Shown: in pieces, positions 1 through 8,599 of the stretch
How positions within the stretch are numbered: position 1 is the first letter of the stretch
Layout of the letters: the number at the start of each line of letters is the position of its first letter
Assembly (NCBI GenBank): GCA_965660355.1
Contig: CBFHZN010000004.1
Coordinates: 44,431 to 108,430, forward strand
Origin: CAJXVY01 sp965660355
GTDB lineage: Bacteria; Actinomycetota; Actinomycetes; Actinomycetales; Microbacteriaceae
DNA length: 64,000 bases
Reading direction: 5' to 3'
Made by a program: the position numbers and the translations under genes
The notes under the pieces: model-generated
Databases searched by the model: none
What the model was told of the DNA's origin: nothing
The model's input: only the letters and a program-made list of their open reading frames with translations

Positions 1-782
1 GTGAGGTTGCAAAAACCAAATCAGGAATCATTAAGCCCGACTCGATAGTGGTCTCTCAAAGACAATCACCTGAGGCTGAATTTCAACTCAAGAACAAACT
101 ACTGGATGGTCAAAAAATTATTTTTGAGGATACTGACTACAGGATAGTTTCCCAAAAACCTGAGAACGGGGGCTACCGTTTTTCTTCGGAGACAGCACTG
201 GTTGGCTATCAAAACCTTTTTCTTCCCCTTGCAGGAGAGCATCAGCTGCGAAATGCAATGTTGGCGGTGAGTGCCTGCGAGGCATTTTTGGGTGGTGGAA
301 ATAAGGCTTTGTCAGAACCCATTTTGCACAGTGCACTTGCCGATGCCACCAGCCCCGGCAGGTTGCAGGTTTTCAGAAAAAAACCTCTCACCATATTGGA
401 CGCTGCTCATAACCCGGCTGGAATCAAGTCTCTAACCGATGCGCTGGTTGACTATTTCGAAATTGAAAAATGTGTAGTGGTCCTAGGCACGATGGCGGAT
501 AAGGATTACCCAAAGATGTTGGAGATTTTGAAGCCTCTAGTTTCTTCTTTAGTTATCACCCAGGCCGAATCCGAGAGGGCGGTGCAGGCATCGGAACTAG
601 CAGGAGAGGCAAATAGGCTGGGATTAGAGGTTCAAGAAATCGAGGGCAGCGAATTGGCGCTTGAGTATGCAACGGATATAGCCTTGGAGGCGGGATTGCC
701 AGTGGTTGTGACGGGGAGCATTTTGCTGCTCGGGGAAATAATTAACAGAGAGCGCTTGGAGGCTGAGATTGAAAAAGACTAG
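1..782 (+). CDS. folC: Folylpolyglutamate synthase / dihydrofolate synthase, C-terminal part
   Basis: Partial gene whose start lies left of the window; the reading frame is open from base 3. FolC adds glutamate to folates (and in bifunctional forms joins dihydropteroate to glutamate), an ATP-dependent cytosolic ligase of the Mur ligase superfamily. About 259 residues are visible: the end of the central ATPase domain (EVAKTKSGIIKP, typical of the family) and the C-terminal domain with LDAAHNPAG, the family's D-x-AHNP motif. The methionine-like GTG at 48 is internal and not the start. The stop overlaps the next gene by 14 bases, giving the usual actinobacterial order folC-DUF4233-ndk. Confidence 0.93.
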   Translation, partial: EVAKTKSGIIKPDSIVVSQRQSPEAEFQLKNKLLDGQKIIFEDTDYRIVSQKPENGGYRFSSETALVGYQNLFLPLAGEHQLRNAMLAVSACEAFLGGGNKALSEPILHSALADATSPGRLQVFRKKPLTILDAAHNPAGIKSLTDALVDYFEIEKCVVVLGTMADKDYPKMLEILKPLVSSLVITQAESERAVQASELAGEANRLGLEVQEIEGSELALEYATDIALEAGLPVVVTGSILLLGEIINRERLEAEIEKD

Positions 783-1137
783 GTCAACCCAGAGAACTCT
801 GGGGAGCATCCTGCTAGTTTTTGAGGCCTTTGTGGTGTTTTTCGCAACACTTGTCGCGTTTGGGCTTGAGTTAGCTCCTCCGGAGTGGGTGTGGGGGATT
901 GGAATCACAATCTCTCTGATAATGATGGTTACTCCCGGAATCTTGGGTAAACCTGGGGGTTATATTTTCGGATCGCTGTTGCAGGTCTTGTTAGTCATCA
1001 GTGGTTTTTGGATTTGGGGGATGTTCTTCGTGGGAGCAATCTTTGCTGGATTGTGGATTTGGATGATGATAGCGGGAAGAACTGTCGATAAAGCCCGCGA
1101 GAATTACTTCAAACAATTAGAAGAGGAAGACAACTGA
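769..1137 (+). CDS. DUF4233 family membrane protein
   Basis: 122-residue protein of unknown function, assigned to the actinobacterial DUF4233 family from its position between folC and ndk and its hydrophobic pattern. About four membrane segments are visible (near residues 12-35, 40-60, 66-84 and 85-104), with a short charged C-terminus (KARENYFKQLEEEDN). The start is a TTG at 769 inside the end of folC, so translation is probably coupled to folC. No catalytic motif is seen, and the conserved link to folC and ndk does not by itself reveal a role. Confidence 0.8.
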   Translation: MKKTRSTQRTLGSILLVFEAFVVFFATLVAFGLELAPPEWVWGIGITISLIMMVTPGILGKPGGYIFGSLLQVLLVISGFWIWGMFFVGAIFAGLWIWMMIAGRTVDKARENYFKQLEEEDN

Positions 1138-1138
1138 T

Positions 1139-1549
1139 ATGCAGTCAACACTTGTTTTGATAAAGCCTGATGGTGTGAAAAGAAACCTGATTGGTGAAAT
1201 CCTTCGTCGCTGCGAGGCAAAAGGTTATGTGATTGAAGAGATAAGGCTTTTTCAGCCTTCAAAACAATTACTGGAAGAGCACTACGCAGAGCATCAAGGG
1301 AAGCCCTTTTTTGAACCACTGGTTGAATTCATGCTCAGCGGTCCAACCCTTGCATGCAAGCTAAGTGGCGACAGGGTAATTGAGGGTTTCCGCTCAATTG
1401 CTGGAACCACCGATCCAACCACAGCTGCAGCCGGCACTATTAGAGGTGATTTGGCTAGAGACTGGGGTTTGAAAGTTCAACAGAATCTTGTGCATGGCTC
1501 AGACTCAGAAGAATCAGCACAGCGTGAGCTGAAACTGTGGTTTGGCTAA
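1139..1549 (+). CDS. ndk: Nucleoside diphosphate kinase
   Basis: Transfers the gamma phosphate of ATP to nucleoside diphosphates through a phosphohistidine. The protein is 136 residues, the normal family size. It begins MQSTLVLIKPDGVKRNLIGEI as NDKs do, and has the active-site segment NLVHGSDS with the catalytic histidine near residue 119. The stretch TIRGDLARDWG matches the substrate-binding loop. A Shine-Dalgarno-like GAGGAAG lies upstream of the ATG at 1139. It ends four bases past the stop of the opposing VKOR gene, so the two transcription units converge with overlap. Confidence 0.96.
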   Translation: MQSTLVLIKPDGVKRNLIGEILRRCEAKGYVIEEIRLFQPSKQLLEEHYAEHQGKPFFEPLVEFMLSGPTLACKLSGDRVIEGFRSIAGTTDPTTAAAGTIRGDLARDWGLKVQQNLVHGSDSEESAQRELKLWFG

Positions 1550-2157
1550 AAAAGAGTCGGCCACAAATCCCAGTAGACAATCAGGATAACTAGCGAGATT
1601 GCGACATAGGTTGCAGTCGATGCAACCCAGTTCCATTCATAGACTGCCTTACCGGTAGCTACCAAGTTCTCACCAAGCGCACCTTTGGCCATAACCAGTC
1701 CAGCATTCATCCATAAAAGAGGAATCATCGCAACCCAGGCAACAATGCAGTAGGGGCACAGAGCATCGATCACGAACACGCTTTGCGAGAAAAGCCACAA
1801 CACAAAAACAAACCCCAACACGTTTCCAACCAGATAGGCGTTCCAGAACCAATTTTTGAATTCAGCTCCTGCCAAAATGGCAAAACCAATTAATACCGGT
1901 GCGAAAAAACTGGCAAGCCCAATAAGTGGGTTTGGGAAACCAAAAAGTGAGGCCTGCTCTGTGAGCATCACGGATTTGCAGGAAATAAAAGGAGAAACAT
2001 CGCAGGCGAGAGTTGCCTCCGGGTTTTCGGCAACCCGAATGCGCTCAACGGTCAGCGCCAACGAAGCGATCCATCCAATTACCCCAAACACAATTGAGGC
2101 TAGGGCGTAAAAAACCCCCGGTTTTACCCGAGTTTCATTCTCAATAAGGTTGCTCAC
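1546..2157 (-). CDS. Vitamin K epoxide reductase (VKOR) family membrane protein
   Basis: 203-residue inner-membrane protein of the VKOR family, which in actinobacteria usually reoxidises DsbA-like thiol oxidases and passes electrons to menaquinone. Visible signs are about five membrane segments, a loop cysteine pair separated by nine residues (LACDVSPFISCKSV, near residue 55) and the redox motif CPYC (near residue 135). It lacks a fused thioredoxin domain. The start is taken as the GTG at 2157, with no clear ribosome-binding site. No DsbA-type partner is nearby in the window. It diverges from rne across 183 bases. Confidence 0.88.
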   Translation of the reverse strand: MSNLIENETRVKPGVFYALASIVFGVIGWIASLALTVERIRVAENPEATLACDVSPFISCKSVMLTEQASLFGFPNPLIGLASFFAPVLIGFAILAGAEFKNWFWNAYLVGNVLGFVFVLWLFSQSVFVIDALCPYCIVAWVAMIPLLWMNAGLVMAKGALGENLVATGKAVYEWNWVASTATYVAISLVILIVYWDLWPTLF

Positions 2158-2203
2158 CGAGTCAGTATCTCATTTCTGTCACGTTGTTGCTAAGCTAAAG
2201 ATA

Positions 2204-2223
2204 GGTGTAGCCACAGTTACACC
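2204..2223. promoter_or_regulatory. Inverted repeat in the VKOR-rne divergent region
   Basis: Six-base arms GGTGTA and TACACC enclose eight bases midway between the divergent VKOR and rne starts. It could be an operator or a small RNA hairpin. The rest of the 183-base gap (2158-2340) holds the rne ribosome-binding site AGGAG at 2330-2334, and I see no strong promoter there. No regulator can be named from the sequence. Confidence 0.3.
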
Positions 2224-2340
2224 GAAGATTTTTGCGGAATGTTGAGCCAAATGAAGGGCCACCGTGATTAGCGCGAGGACGCGCAAGAGTTATGATTTGA
2301 CGCCGAGACCGGCTGTGGACGAATCGGCACAGGAGCCAAA

Positions 2341-4170
2341 GTGCCAAGGAAAAAGACCGAGGCTGAGCCAAAAGCAGTTCAGCCACCCGCAGCATCATTA
2401 TTGTTTCAAGCACCTGATTTGCCAACCCCAGAGGTTGACACTCGAAGTGGAAAACTCAAAGCGGAAAAAGCCAGACCCCCGAAGCAGGAGGAATCTGAGC
2501 CTCGCAAGCGAAATAGAACCAAGACGCCAGAACAGAAACCAGAAGAAAAAAAGACAGATGATTCGACCCGAGTCGATTCAAAGCGTCAGCGTCGGAGAGA
2601 ACCGCGCAATGACAACCGCAGGCGAAGCAGCATCTCAGAGAGTGAATTTTTAGCAAGACGTGAATCTGTTGATCGGAAAATGATTGTTCGCGAGGCAGAC
2701 GACAGGGTTCAGATAGGCGTTTTGGAAGATGCCATTTTGGTGGAGCACTACGTTGCTCAGTCTCAATCGGCTTCACTAATTGGAAATATCTATCTTGGAA
2801 AGGTTCAAAACGTTCTTCCCAGCATGGAGGCAGCCTTTGTTGATATCGGCAAGGGTCGAAATGCAGTTTTATATTCGGGGGAAGTGGACTGGGATGCAGC
2901 CGAAACAGGAAATCAGCCAAGAAAAATTGAACTTGCACTCAAAACAGGCGACAAAGTATTAGTGCAGGTCACAAAAGATCCAGTTGGCCAAAAGGGTGCT
3001 CGCTTGACCAGTCAGATATCTCTCCCCGGAAGATATCTGGTGTATGTGCCAGGTGGAAACATGAACGGAATATCCAGGAAGCTTCCTGATAAAGAGCGCC
3101 AACGTCTCAAAGCAATTCTCAAAGAATTACTTCCAGCTGATGCTGGGGTGATTGTTCGAACCGCAGCAGAGGGTGCAACGGAAGAGCAATTGGCGCTCGA
3201 TGTGAAAAGACTTACCGAACAGTGGCAGAGCATTGGCAAAAAAAGCGAAAAAGGCAAAGCACCCTCGCTTTTGCACACCGAATCCGATCAGTTGATCAAA
3301 ATCATCAGGGATGTTTTCAACGAAGACTTCCAATCAATGGTTGTCCAGGGCGACAAAACCAACACCACTGTCAACGAATATCTTGACAGCGTTGCGCCCG
3401 AGTTGAAAGAAAGACTTAGCGTTCACAAAGGCAAAGAGGATATTTTTGACTCTTTCAGAATCGGCGACCAAATTCACAAAGCTTTAGAGCGCAAGGTTTA
3501 TTTGCCAAGTGGTGGATCACTTGTGATTGACCGCACGGAAGCCATGACGGTTGTCGATGTAAATACTGGAAAGTTCATCGGTAGTGGCGGAAACCTAGAA
3601 GAAACCGTAACCAAAAACAATTTGGAAGCTGCTGAGGAGCTGGTTCGTCAACTGAGACTTCGGGACATTGGTGGAATCATCGTCGTTGATTTTATTGACA
3701 TGACTCTGGAATCCAACCGAGAACAGGTGCAAAGAAGACTCATGGAATGCCTCAGTAGAGACAGAACCAAGCATCAGGTCGCCGAAGTCACATCTCTGGG
3801 ACTTATTCAGATGACCAGAAAGAAGCTAGGCGTTGGATTGCTGGAGACTTTTGGTGAGGTTTGTGAGTGCTGCGCCGGCAGAGGAATGACAATCACCGAT
3901 GAGCAAAAATACAAAGCAGAACAAAAAGGCTCAAAGGCAAAGCCTGAAACCAAGAAGATTGTTGATCCAGAAAAAGCCAAAGAGCTTGGTTCGATGGTGA
4001 ACAAAATTCATGACGCCGCGGCCGGGGATGAGCCCGCAAAGAGCGAGCAGCCTGGCAATGTGTTGGATAAAGTATTGGATTCCCTGCCAGAACCTGAGCA
4101 AACCAAACCCAAAAAACCGAGGCGCAGACGAGTTACTTCGAAACAGACCACTCCAAACGTTGACCAATAG
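2341..4170 (+). CDS. rne: Ribonuclease E/G
   Basis: Single-strand endoribonuclease that starts mRNA decay and matures rRNA and tRNA. The 609-residue protein has a basic, proline-rich N-terminal extension (residues 1-110, many Lys/Arg/Pro/Glu), then the S1-containing and RNase E/G catalytic core. Core signatures are IYLGKVQNVLPSMEAAFVDIG, VVDVNTGKFIG and VVDFIDMTL (Mg-binding acidic residues), followed by the zinc-link motif CECCAGRG near residue 515 and a charged tail. The N-terminal extension replaces the long C-terminal scaffold of E. coli RNase E, as is usual in actinobacteria. GTG start at 2341 with AGGAG six bases upstream. The rplU promoter overlaps its 3' end. Confidence 0.95.
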   Translation: MPRKKTEAEPKAVQPPAASLLFQAPDLPTPEVDTRSGKLKAEKARPPKQEESEPRKRNRTKTPEQKPEEKKTDDSTRVDSKRQRRREPRNDNRRRSSISESEFLARRESVDRKMIVREADDRVQIGVLEDAILVEHYVAQSQSASLIGNIYLGKVQNVLPSMEAAFVDIGKGRNAVLYSGEVDWDAAETGNQPRKIELALKTGDKVLVQVTKDPVGQKGARLTSQISLPGRYLVYVPGGNMNGISRKLPDKERQRLKAILKELLPADAGVIVRTAAEGATEEQLALDVKRLTEQWQSIGKKSEKGKAPSLLHTESDQLIKIIRDVFNEDFQSMVVQGDKTNTTVNEYLDSVAPELKERLSVHKGKEDIFDSFRIGDQIHKALERKVYLPSGGSLVIDRTEAMTVVDVNTGKFIGSGGNLEETVTKNNLEAAEELVRQLRLRDIGGIIVVDFIDMTLESNREQVQRRLMECLSRDRTKHQVAEVTSLGLIQMTRKKLGVGLLETFGEVCECCAGRGMTITDEQKYKAEQKGSKAKPETKKIVDPEKAKELGSMVNKIHDAAAGDEPAKSEQPGNVLDKVLDSLPEPEQTKPKKPRRRRVTSKQTTPNVDQ

Positions 4171-4189
4171 GTAGATTCAGGTATAGAAT
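4160..4189 (+). promoter_or_regulatory. Predicted sigma-70-type promoter for rplU-rpmA
   Basis: TTGACC at 4160-4165 matches five of six bases of the -35 consensus. TAGAAT at 4184-4189, 18 bases later, matches five of six bases of the -10 consensus; an overlapping TATAGA at 4182 gives a 16-base spacing. The site overlaps the last codons of rne, so the ribosomal protein operon can be transcribed separately from rne. Confidence 0.6.
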
Positions 4190-4237
4190 TCAAGGCTGTT
4201 GCTTGCAACATCCCTAAGCAGACAAAAGAGGTTAAGC

Positions 4238-4543
4238 GTGGTTTACGCAGTAGTGCGCGCCGGTGGGCGCCAGGAAAAAGTAGAGGTCGGGTCACTAGTG
4301 ACCATGGACCGTATCAAGTCTTCCAGTGGCAAGGTAGAGCTCCCTGCGGTATTGCTCGTTGACGGTGACAAAGTCACCTCCGATGCGAAGGCGCTGGCCA
4401 AGGTTAAAGTGACAGCTGAGGTCATTGAAGAACTCAGGGGCCCAAAGATTGTGATTCAGAAATACAAGAACAAAACTGGCTATAAAAAGCGTCAGGGTCA
4501 CCGTCAGGATTTGACCCGCGTTAAGGTCACCGAGATTAAGTAG
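4238..4543 (+). CDS. rplU: 50S ribosomal protein L21
   Basis: Large-subunit protein L21, 101 residues as expected. It starts MVYAVVRAGGRQEKVEVGS, the conserved L21 N-terminus, and ends with the basic KIVIQKYKNKTGYKKRQGHRQDLTRVKVTEI. The GTG at 4238 is chosen over the further upstream in-frame TTG at 4199 because an AAAGAGG site at 4224-4230 is correctly spaced and L21 proteins start here. rpmA follows six bases later in the same operon. Confidence 0.97.
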   Translation: MVYAVVRAGGRQEKVEVGSLVTMDRIKSSSGKVELPAVLLVDGDKVTSDAKALAKVKVTAEVIEELRGPKIVIQKYKNKTGYKKRQGHRQDLTRVKVTEIK

Positions 4544-4549
4544 GCGGAA

Positions 4550-4801
4550 ATGGCACACAAAAAGGGAGCTAGCTCCACTAAAAACGGTCGCGATTCAAAC
4601 GCGCAGCGTTTGGGAGTGAAAAGATTTGCAGGAGAAGTTGTAAACGCGGGTGAGATTATCGTCCGCCAGCGCGGAACACACTTCCACCCGGGGTCCAACG
4701 TGGGCCGTGGAAAAGACGACACTTTGTTCGCCCTCGCAGGAGGTGCTGTCGAATTTGGCAGCAAGGGCGGTCGCAAGGTCGTAAACATTTTGGCTGAGTA
4801 G
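4550..4801 (+). CDS. rpmA: 50S ribosomal protein L27
   Basis: 83-residue large-subunit protein L27, whose N-terminal tail reaches the peptidyl-transferase centre. It starts MAHKKGASSTKNGRDSNAQR and contains the family signature GEVVNAGEIIVRQRGTHFHPG. There is no cleaved N-terminal extension of the Firmicutes type. Co-transcribed with rplU; a hairpin terminator follows directly. Confidence 0.97.
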   Translation: MAHKKGASSTKNGRDSNAQRLGVKRFAGEVVNAGEIIVRQRGTHFHPGSNVGRGKDDTLFALAGGAVEFGSKGGRKVVNILAE

Positions 4802-4818
4802 CCAGGAGTAAGATTTTT

Positions 4819-4850
4819 GGGCGGGCCTGTGGGTCCGCCCATTTTTATTT
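4819..4850 (+). terminator. Rho-independent terminator after rpmA
   Basis: A nine-pair stem, GGGCGGGCC with GGTCCGCCC (one G-U), closes a TGTG loop at 4828-4831 and is followed by ATTTTTATTT. The T-rich tail directly abuts the obg ribosome-binding site GGAGG at 4851, so obg is either read through or starts from a promoter I cannot see. Confidence 0.8.
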
Positions 4851-4859
4851 GGAGGTGAA

Positions 4860-6359
4860 GTGGTTACTTTTATTGATGAAGTGAAGCTTCAGCTTGCAGC
4901 GGGGGATGGCGGCAACGGCTGCGTTTCTGTGAAACGTGAGAGATATAAACCACTCGCCGGTCCCGATGGTGGCAACGGGGGAAGTGGCGGATCTATTTGG
5001 CTGGTTGCCGAGACCAACACCGGAACGCTGATTGATTATCACTATCGTCCCCACCGCACTGCCGGCAGAGGCGATGCCGGGGCGGGAGATTTTCGTAACG
5101 GAGCCAAGGGCGAAGATCTTATTTTGGATGTTCCCGTTGGAACGGTGGTGAAATCACCAAAGGGAGAGATTCTGGCTGATCTAAATCAGCCAGGCATGAA
5201 ATTGGAAGTTGCCCAGGGCGGTATGGGCGGATTGGGAAATGCTGCCTTAGCCAGCAAACGTCGCAAAGCGCCTGGCTTTGCATTGCTTGGCATTCCTGGC
5301 TGGACTGGCGAGATAGTGCTGGAGCTCAAGACAGTGGCGGATGTTGCGCTTGTGGGTTATCCAAGTGCTGGTAAATCATCACTGATTGCTGCTTTGAGTG
5401 CTGCGAGACCAAAGATTGCAGATTATCCATTCACAACACTGCATCCAAACCTGGGAGTTGTCCAGGCGGGGGAGCGAAGCTACACAATTGCTGATGTCCC
5501 TGGGTTAATCGAAGGGGCAAGCGAGGGAAAAGGGCTTGGTTTGCAGTTTCTGAGACACATTGAGCGCTGTTCTGTGATTTTGCATGTGATTGATTGCGCA
5601 ACTTTAGAACCAGACAGGGAACCACTAAAAGACTACCGAGCAATTGTTCAGGAGTTAGAAAACTACCAAGTTGAAAACGGAACCCCTTTGAATCAGCGAC
5701 CGCAGCTAATTGCATTGAACAAAATAGACCTGGATGACGGTGAGACAATAGCCAAAATGGTTCGTCCAGAGTTTGAAAAATTGGGGCTAAAAGTTTTTGA
5801 GGTTTCTGCAATTACTAAGCAAGGCTTGAAGGAGCTGAGCTTTGCAATGAGTGACCTGATTGAAAAGCATGCCGATGTCCAAGAAAGCGCAAGAGAGATT
5901 ATCAGCCTAGTTAAACAGGCACCCAGCGATGAGTTTGAGGTTAGGCCTGAAAATTCCGCCGAGGGAACCATTTATAGAATCATCGGGGTGAAACCTGAAA
6001 GATGGGTTGCTCAGACCGATTTCAGCAATGATGAGGCAGTCGGCTACCTGGCGGAGAGATTGGCAAAGCTTGGTGTTGAAGAGAGGCTTATGAAAGCAGG
6101 GGCTAAGTCGGGTTCGACAGTGGTTATCGGTTCTGAAAATGGAGTGTTGTTTGAGTGGCAACCGATGGTGAATTCAATATCTGAGGTGTCGACTCCAAGG
6201 GGAAGCGATTCAAGAATTGATGGAAATGATCGCCGAACAACTAAGCAGCGGCGTGAGCAGTATCACGAGATGATGGACAGCAGAACTCGCATGAGGGACA
6301 AAATGCAGGCCGAGAGAGAGGCCTCGAAAATTAGCGAGCAATATTTGGACGAGGAGTAA
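4860..6359 (+). CDS. obg: GTPase Obg (ribosome assembly GTPase)
   Basis: Essential GTPase acting in 50S subunit assembly and stress control. The 499-residue protein shows the glycine-rich Obg domain (residues 1-158), the G domain with GYPSAGKSS (P-loop, near 167), DVPGLIEGA (G3) and NKID (G4), and a C-terminal Obg-specific OCT domain (about 340-425, with TIYRIIGVKPERWV). A charged 60-residue tail follows, as common in actinobacteria. GTG start at 4860 preceded by GGAGG at 4851-4855. The rplU-rpmA-obg-proB order is widely conserved. Confidence 0.96.
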   Translation: MVTFIDEVKLQLAAGDGGNGCVSVKRERYKPLAGPDGGNGGSGGSIWLVAETNTGTLIDYHYRPHRTAGRGDAGAGDFRNGAKGEDLILDVPVGTVVKSPKGEILADLNQPGMKLEVAQGGMGGLGNAALASKRRKAPGFALLGIPGWTGEIVLELKTVADVALVGYPSAGKSSLIAALSAARPKIADYPFTTLHPNLGVVQAGERSYTIADVPGLIEGASEGKGLGLQFLRHIERCSVILHVIDCATLEPDREPLKDYRAIVQELENYQVENGTPLNQRPQLIALNKIDLDDGETIAKMVRPEFEKLGLKVFEVSAITKQGLKELSFAMSDLIEKHADVQESAREIISLVKQAPSDEFEVRPENSAEGTIYRIIGVKPERWVAQTDFSNDEAVGYLAERLAKLGVEERLMKAGAKSGSTVVIGSENGVLFEWQPMVNSISEVSTPRGSDSRIDGNDRRTTKQRREQYHEMMDSRTRMRDKMQAEREASKISEQYLDEE

Positions 6360-6360
6360 C

Positions 6361-7149
6361 TTGCTAAGCCAAATTAGTGAAATCAGTGAATCCTCTCTAG
6401 TAGTGGTGAAAATAGGTAGTTCTTCCATCACTGGCGAAAATTCCGAGCAATTAGGTCTTGTTTGCAAGCTGGTCGCCAATCTTCATAAGCAGGGAATTGC
6501 GGTGGTAGTGGTCAGCAGTGGGGCAATTGCATCTTCGGCGCCAGTGTTGGGGATTACCGCCAGAGCAACCGACCTGCCAACATCGCAGGCAATGGCTGCA
6601 GTTGGGCAGTTGCGGTTGATGGCCGATTATCAACGTCTGCTATCAGGATTTAACTTGATTGCAGGGCAAGTACTCCTAACTGTTGAAAACATGGAAACTC
6701 CAGAAACCAGATCGAATGCGCTGCAAGCTTTTTCGAGGCTTTTAGAAATGGGTGTGATTCCAATTGTGAATGAAAACGACACTGTTGCGACTCAAGAGAT
6801 TCGCTTTGGTGATAACGACGGTTTGGCTGCCAGTGTCGCAACTTTATTGGGTGCCGATTTATTAATCTTACTTAGTGATGTTGATGCGATTTACACCGGC
6901 CCGCCAGATCAGGCTGGCTCAAAACCAATTGCTCGAATTAGTTCCCAAGAAGATTTGCAGAATGTGCAAATATCGGGAACCTCAACCGGTTTTGGAACTG
7001 GGGGTGCACTGACAAAAGTCTCGGCCGCTTTGAAAGTTTCAGAGTCCGGGATTCCCGTAATGCTTACAAAGGTCACAAACGCAGAAAAAATTCTGTTTGA
7101 AGATTTCACTCACACCTGGTTCGAGGCAAAGAATAAGCTTGAGTCATGA
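6361..7149 (+). CDS. proB: Glutamate 5-kinase, short form
   Basis: First step of proline synthesis: phosphorylates the gamma-carboxyl of glutamate. The amino-acid-kinase fold is visible in VVVKIGSSSIT at the N-terminus, VVSSGAIASS, IPIVNENDTVATQE and LLSDVDAIYTGPP. At 262 residues it ends after the kinase domain, so it lacks the C-terminal PUA domain present in the E. coli enzyme (about 367 residues). TTG start at 6361 with GAGGAG eight bases upstream; the obg stop is one base before. It overlaps proA by ATGA. Confidence 0.94.
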   Translation: MLSQISEISESSLVVVKIGSSSITGENSEQLGLVCKLVANLHKQGIAVVVVSSGAIASSAPVLGITARATDLPTSQAMAAVGQLRLMADYQRLLSGFNLIAGQVLLTVENMETPETRSNALQAFSRLLEMGVIPIVNENDTVATQEIRFGDNDGLAASVATLLGADLLILLSDVDAIYTGPPDQAGSKPIARISSQEDLQNVQISGTSTGFGTGGALTKVSAALKVSESGIPVMLTKVTNAEKILFEDFTHTWFEAKNKLES

Positions 7150-8390
7150 CGGTTCAACAGATTCTTAGCTCGGCTAAAAAGGCATCCCCAGTATTGGCTC
7201 AGGCTTCTACGGGGCAAAAGCATTTGGCGTTGTCGAACCTGAGAAATCTTCTGGCAGAGAACAGTCAAAAGATTTTAGAAGCTAATCAGCAGGATCTGGA
7301 TCGAGGCGAAAAAGAGGGACTGGCACAGTCCCTGTTTGATCGATTGCGATTGAGTGATGAGCGAATTCAGGGTTTGCAGTCCGCAATTGATGAAATCATT
7401 GGCTTCGGCGATCCGATAGGGGATGTCCTCAGGGGAAGCAAATTAGAAAATGGTCTAAGAATCGAACAGGTGCGCGTTCCCTTCGGTGTGATTGGCGTGA
7501 TTTACGAGGCAAGACCCAATGTGACCATAGACATCGCCTCACTGGCTATTAAGAGTGGTAACGGCGCAGTGCTTCGGGGTGGGAGTGCAGCGGTTGAGAC
7601 CAATCGGGTGCTAGTTGGCCTGATTCAAAAAGCTCTGGAGCAGGCGAAGCTTCCAAAACAACTTGTCCAAACTGTTGATGACTTCGGTCGACAGGGAGGG
7701 ACCGAGATGATGCAGGCTCGAGGTTTGGTTGATGTTTTGATCCCGAGGGGGAGTGCAAACCTAATCCAAACCGTTGTGAACGAATCAAAAGTGCCCGTTA
7801 TTGAAACTGGTGATGGAATAGTCCATCTTTTCATCGACAAAGATGCTGATGAACAAAAGGCGATTGGGATTGCTAATAATTCAAAAACCCATCGGGTGAG
7901 TGTTTGCAACTCTCTGGAGACACTGTTGATTCATTCCGAAGTCCTAGAAACAACGGGGCTTGCCATTTTGAACGACTTGAAAGCCAGTGGAGTGAAGATA
8001 AACGCCTGTGATAAGACCAGGGCTTTTTTTCCCGAGGCTAACCAAGCCACCGATGAGAATTGGGCCACTGAGTATTTAGCCATGGAGATATCCGTGAAAA
8101 CAGTTGAAAATCTGGATGAGGCCTTGGATCACATAGCGAAATACTCTACTCACCACACCGAGAGCATTGTCACCGAGGACTACTCGAGGGCAGAAAGATT
8201 TTTGGCAGAGGTTGATAGTGCCGCAGTGATGGTCAACGCCTCTACCAGATTCACAGATGGTGGACAGTTTGGAATGGGTGCTGAGGTTGGCATTTCAACA
8301 CAAAAACTCCACGCACGGGGACCGATGGGACTGAACGAGCTGACTTCGACCAAGTGGCTTGTTCGTGGCGATGGGCAAATTCGTAGTTAG
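7146..8390 (+). CDS. proA: Glutamate-5-semialdehyde dehydrogenase (gamma-glutamyl phosphate reductase)
   Basis: Second proline-pathway enzyme: NADPH reduction of gamma-glutamyl phosphate. The 414-residue protein shows the aldehyde-dehydrogenase-like fold with VPFGVIGVIYEARPNVTIDIASLAIKSGN-type family text (residues 105-135), and the catalytic cysteine in VSVCNSLETLL (near 255). The C-terminal segment GAEVGISTQKLHARGPMG is diagnostic. The ATG overlaps the proB stop (ATGA), indicating translational coupling. Confidence 0.96.
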   Translation: MTVQQILSSAKKASPVLAQASTGQKHLALSNLRNLLAENSQKILEANQQDLDRGEKEGLAQSLFDRLRLSDERIQGLQSAIDEIIGFGDPIGDVLRGSKLENGLRIEQVRVPFGVIGVIYEARPNVTIDIASLAIKSGNGAVLRGGSAAVETNRVLVGLIQKALEQAKLPKQLVQTVDDFGRQGGTEMMQARGLVDVLIPRGSANLIQTVVNESKVPVIETGDGIVHLFIDKDADEQKAIGIANNSKTHRVSVCNSLETLLIHSEVLETTGLAILNDLKASGVKINACDKTRAFFPEANQATDENWATEYLAMEISVKTVENLDEALDHIAKYSTHHTESIVTEDYSRAERFLAEVDSAAVMVNASTRFTDGGQFGMGAEVGISTQKLHARGPMGLNELTSTKWLVRGDGQIRS

Positions 8391-8416
8391 AATATAGAAA
8401 AGCCAAGAGGAGAAAC

Positions 8417-8593
8417 ATGCTTGAACTACTCGCTGAGGGTGCCTACGTTGAGTATCGGGAATTGCCAATCCCCACCTTTGCCTATGGAATCATAACCTTG
8501 GGCATTTTTGCGGCTTTGGGGATTGTCACAATGAGTTTTATGAACGTCTCCAATAAGCACACCAAGGTCGACCCATCTGAGACCAGTCATTAG
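8417..8593 (+). CDS. Small membrane protein between proA and nadD
   Basis: A 58-residue open frame, MLELLAEGAYVEYRELPIP..., with one predicted membrane helix (about residues 20-43, FAYGIITLGIFAALGIVTMSF) and a polar C-terminus ending HTKVDPSETSH. It has a good ribosome-binding site (AAGAGGAG at 8405-8412) and sits 26 bases after proA and six bases before nadD. To my knowledge actinobacteria often carry a small single-helix protein of unknown function at this position. Function unknown. Confidence 0.75.
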   Translation: MLELLAEGAYVEYRELPIPTFAYGIITLGIFAALGIVTMSFMNVSNKHTKVDPSETSH

Positions 8594-8599
8594 GAGCTA

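Noticed and set aside
2264..2653. Long alternative reading frames overlapping rne and many other genes
   Set aside because: They are shadows of the real genes: no ribosome-binding sites, no family features, biased amino-acid content.
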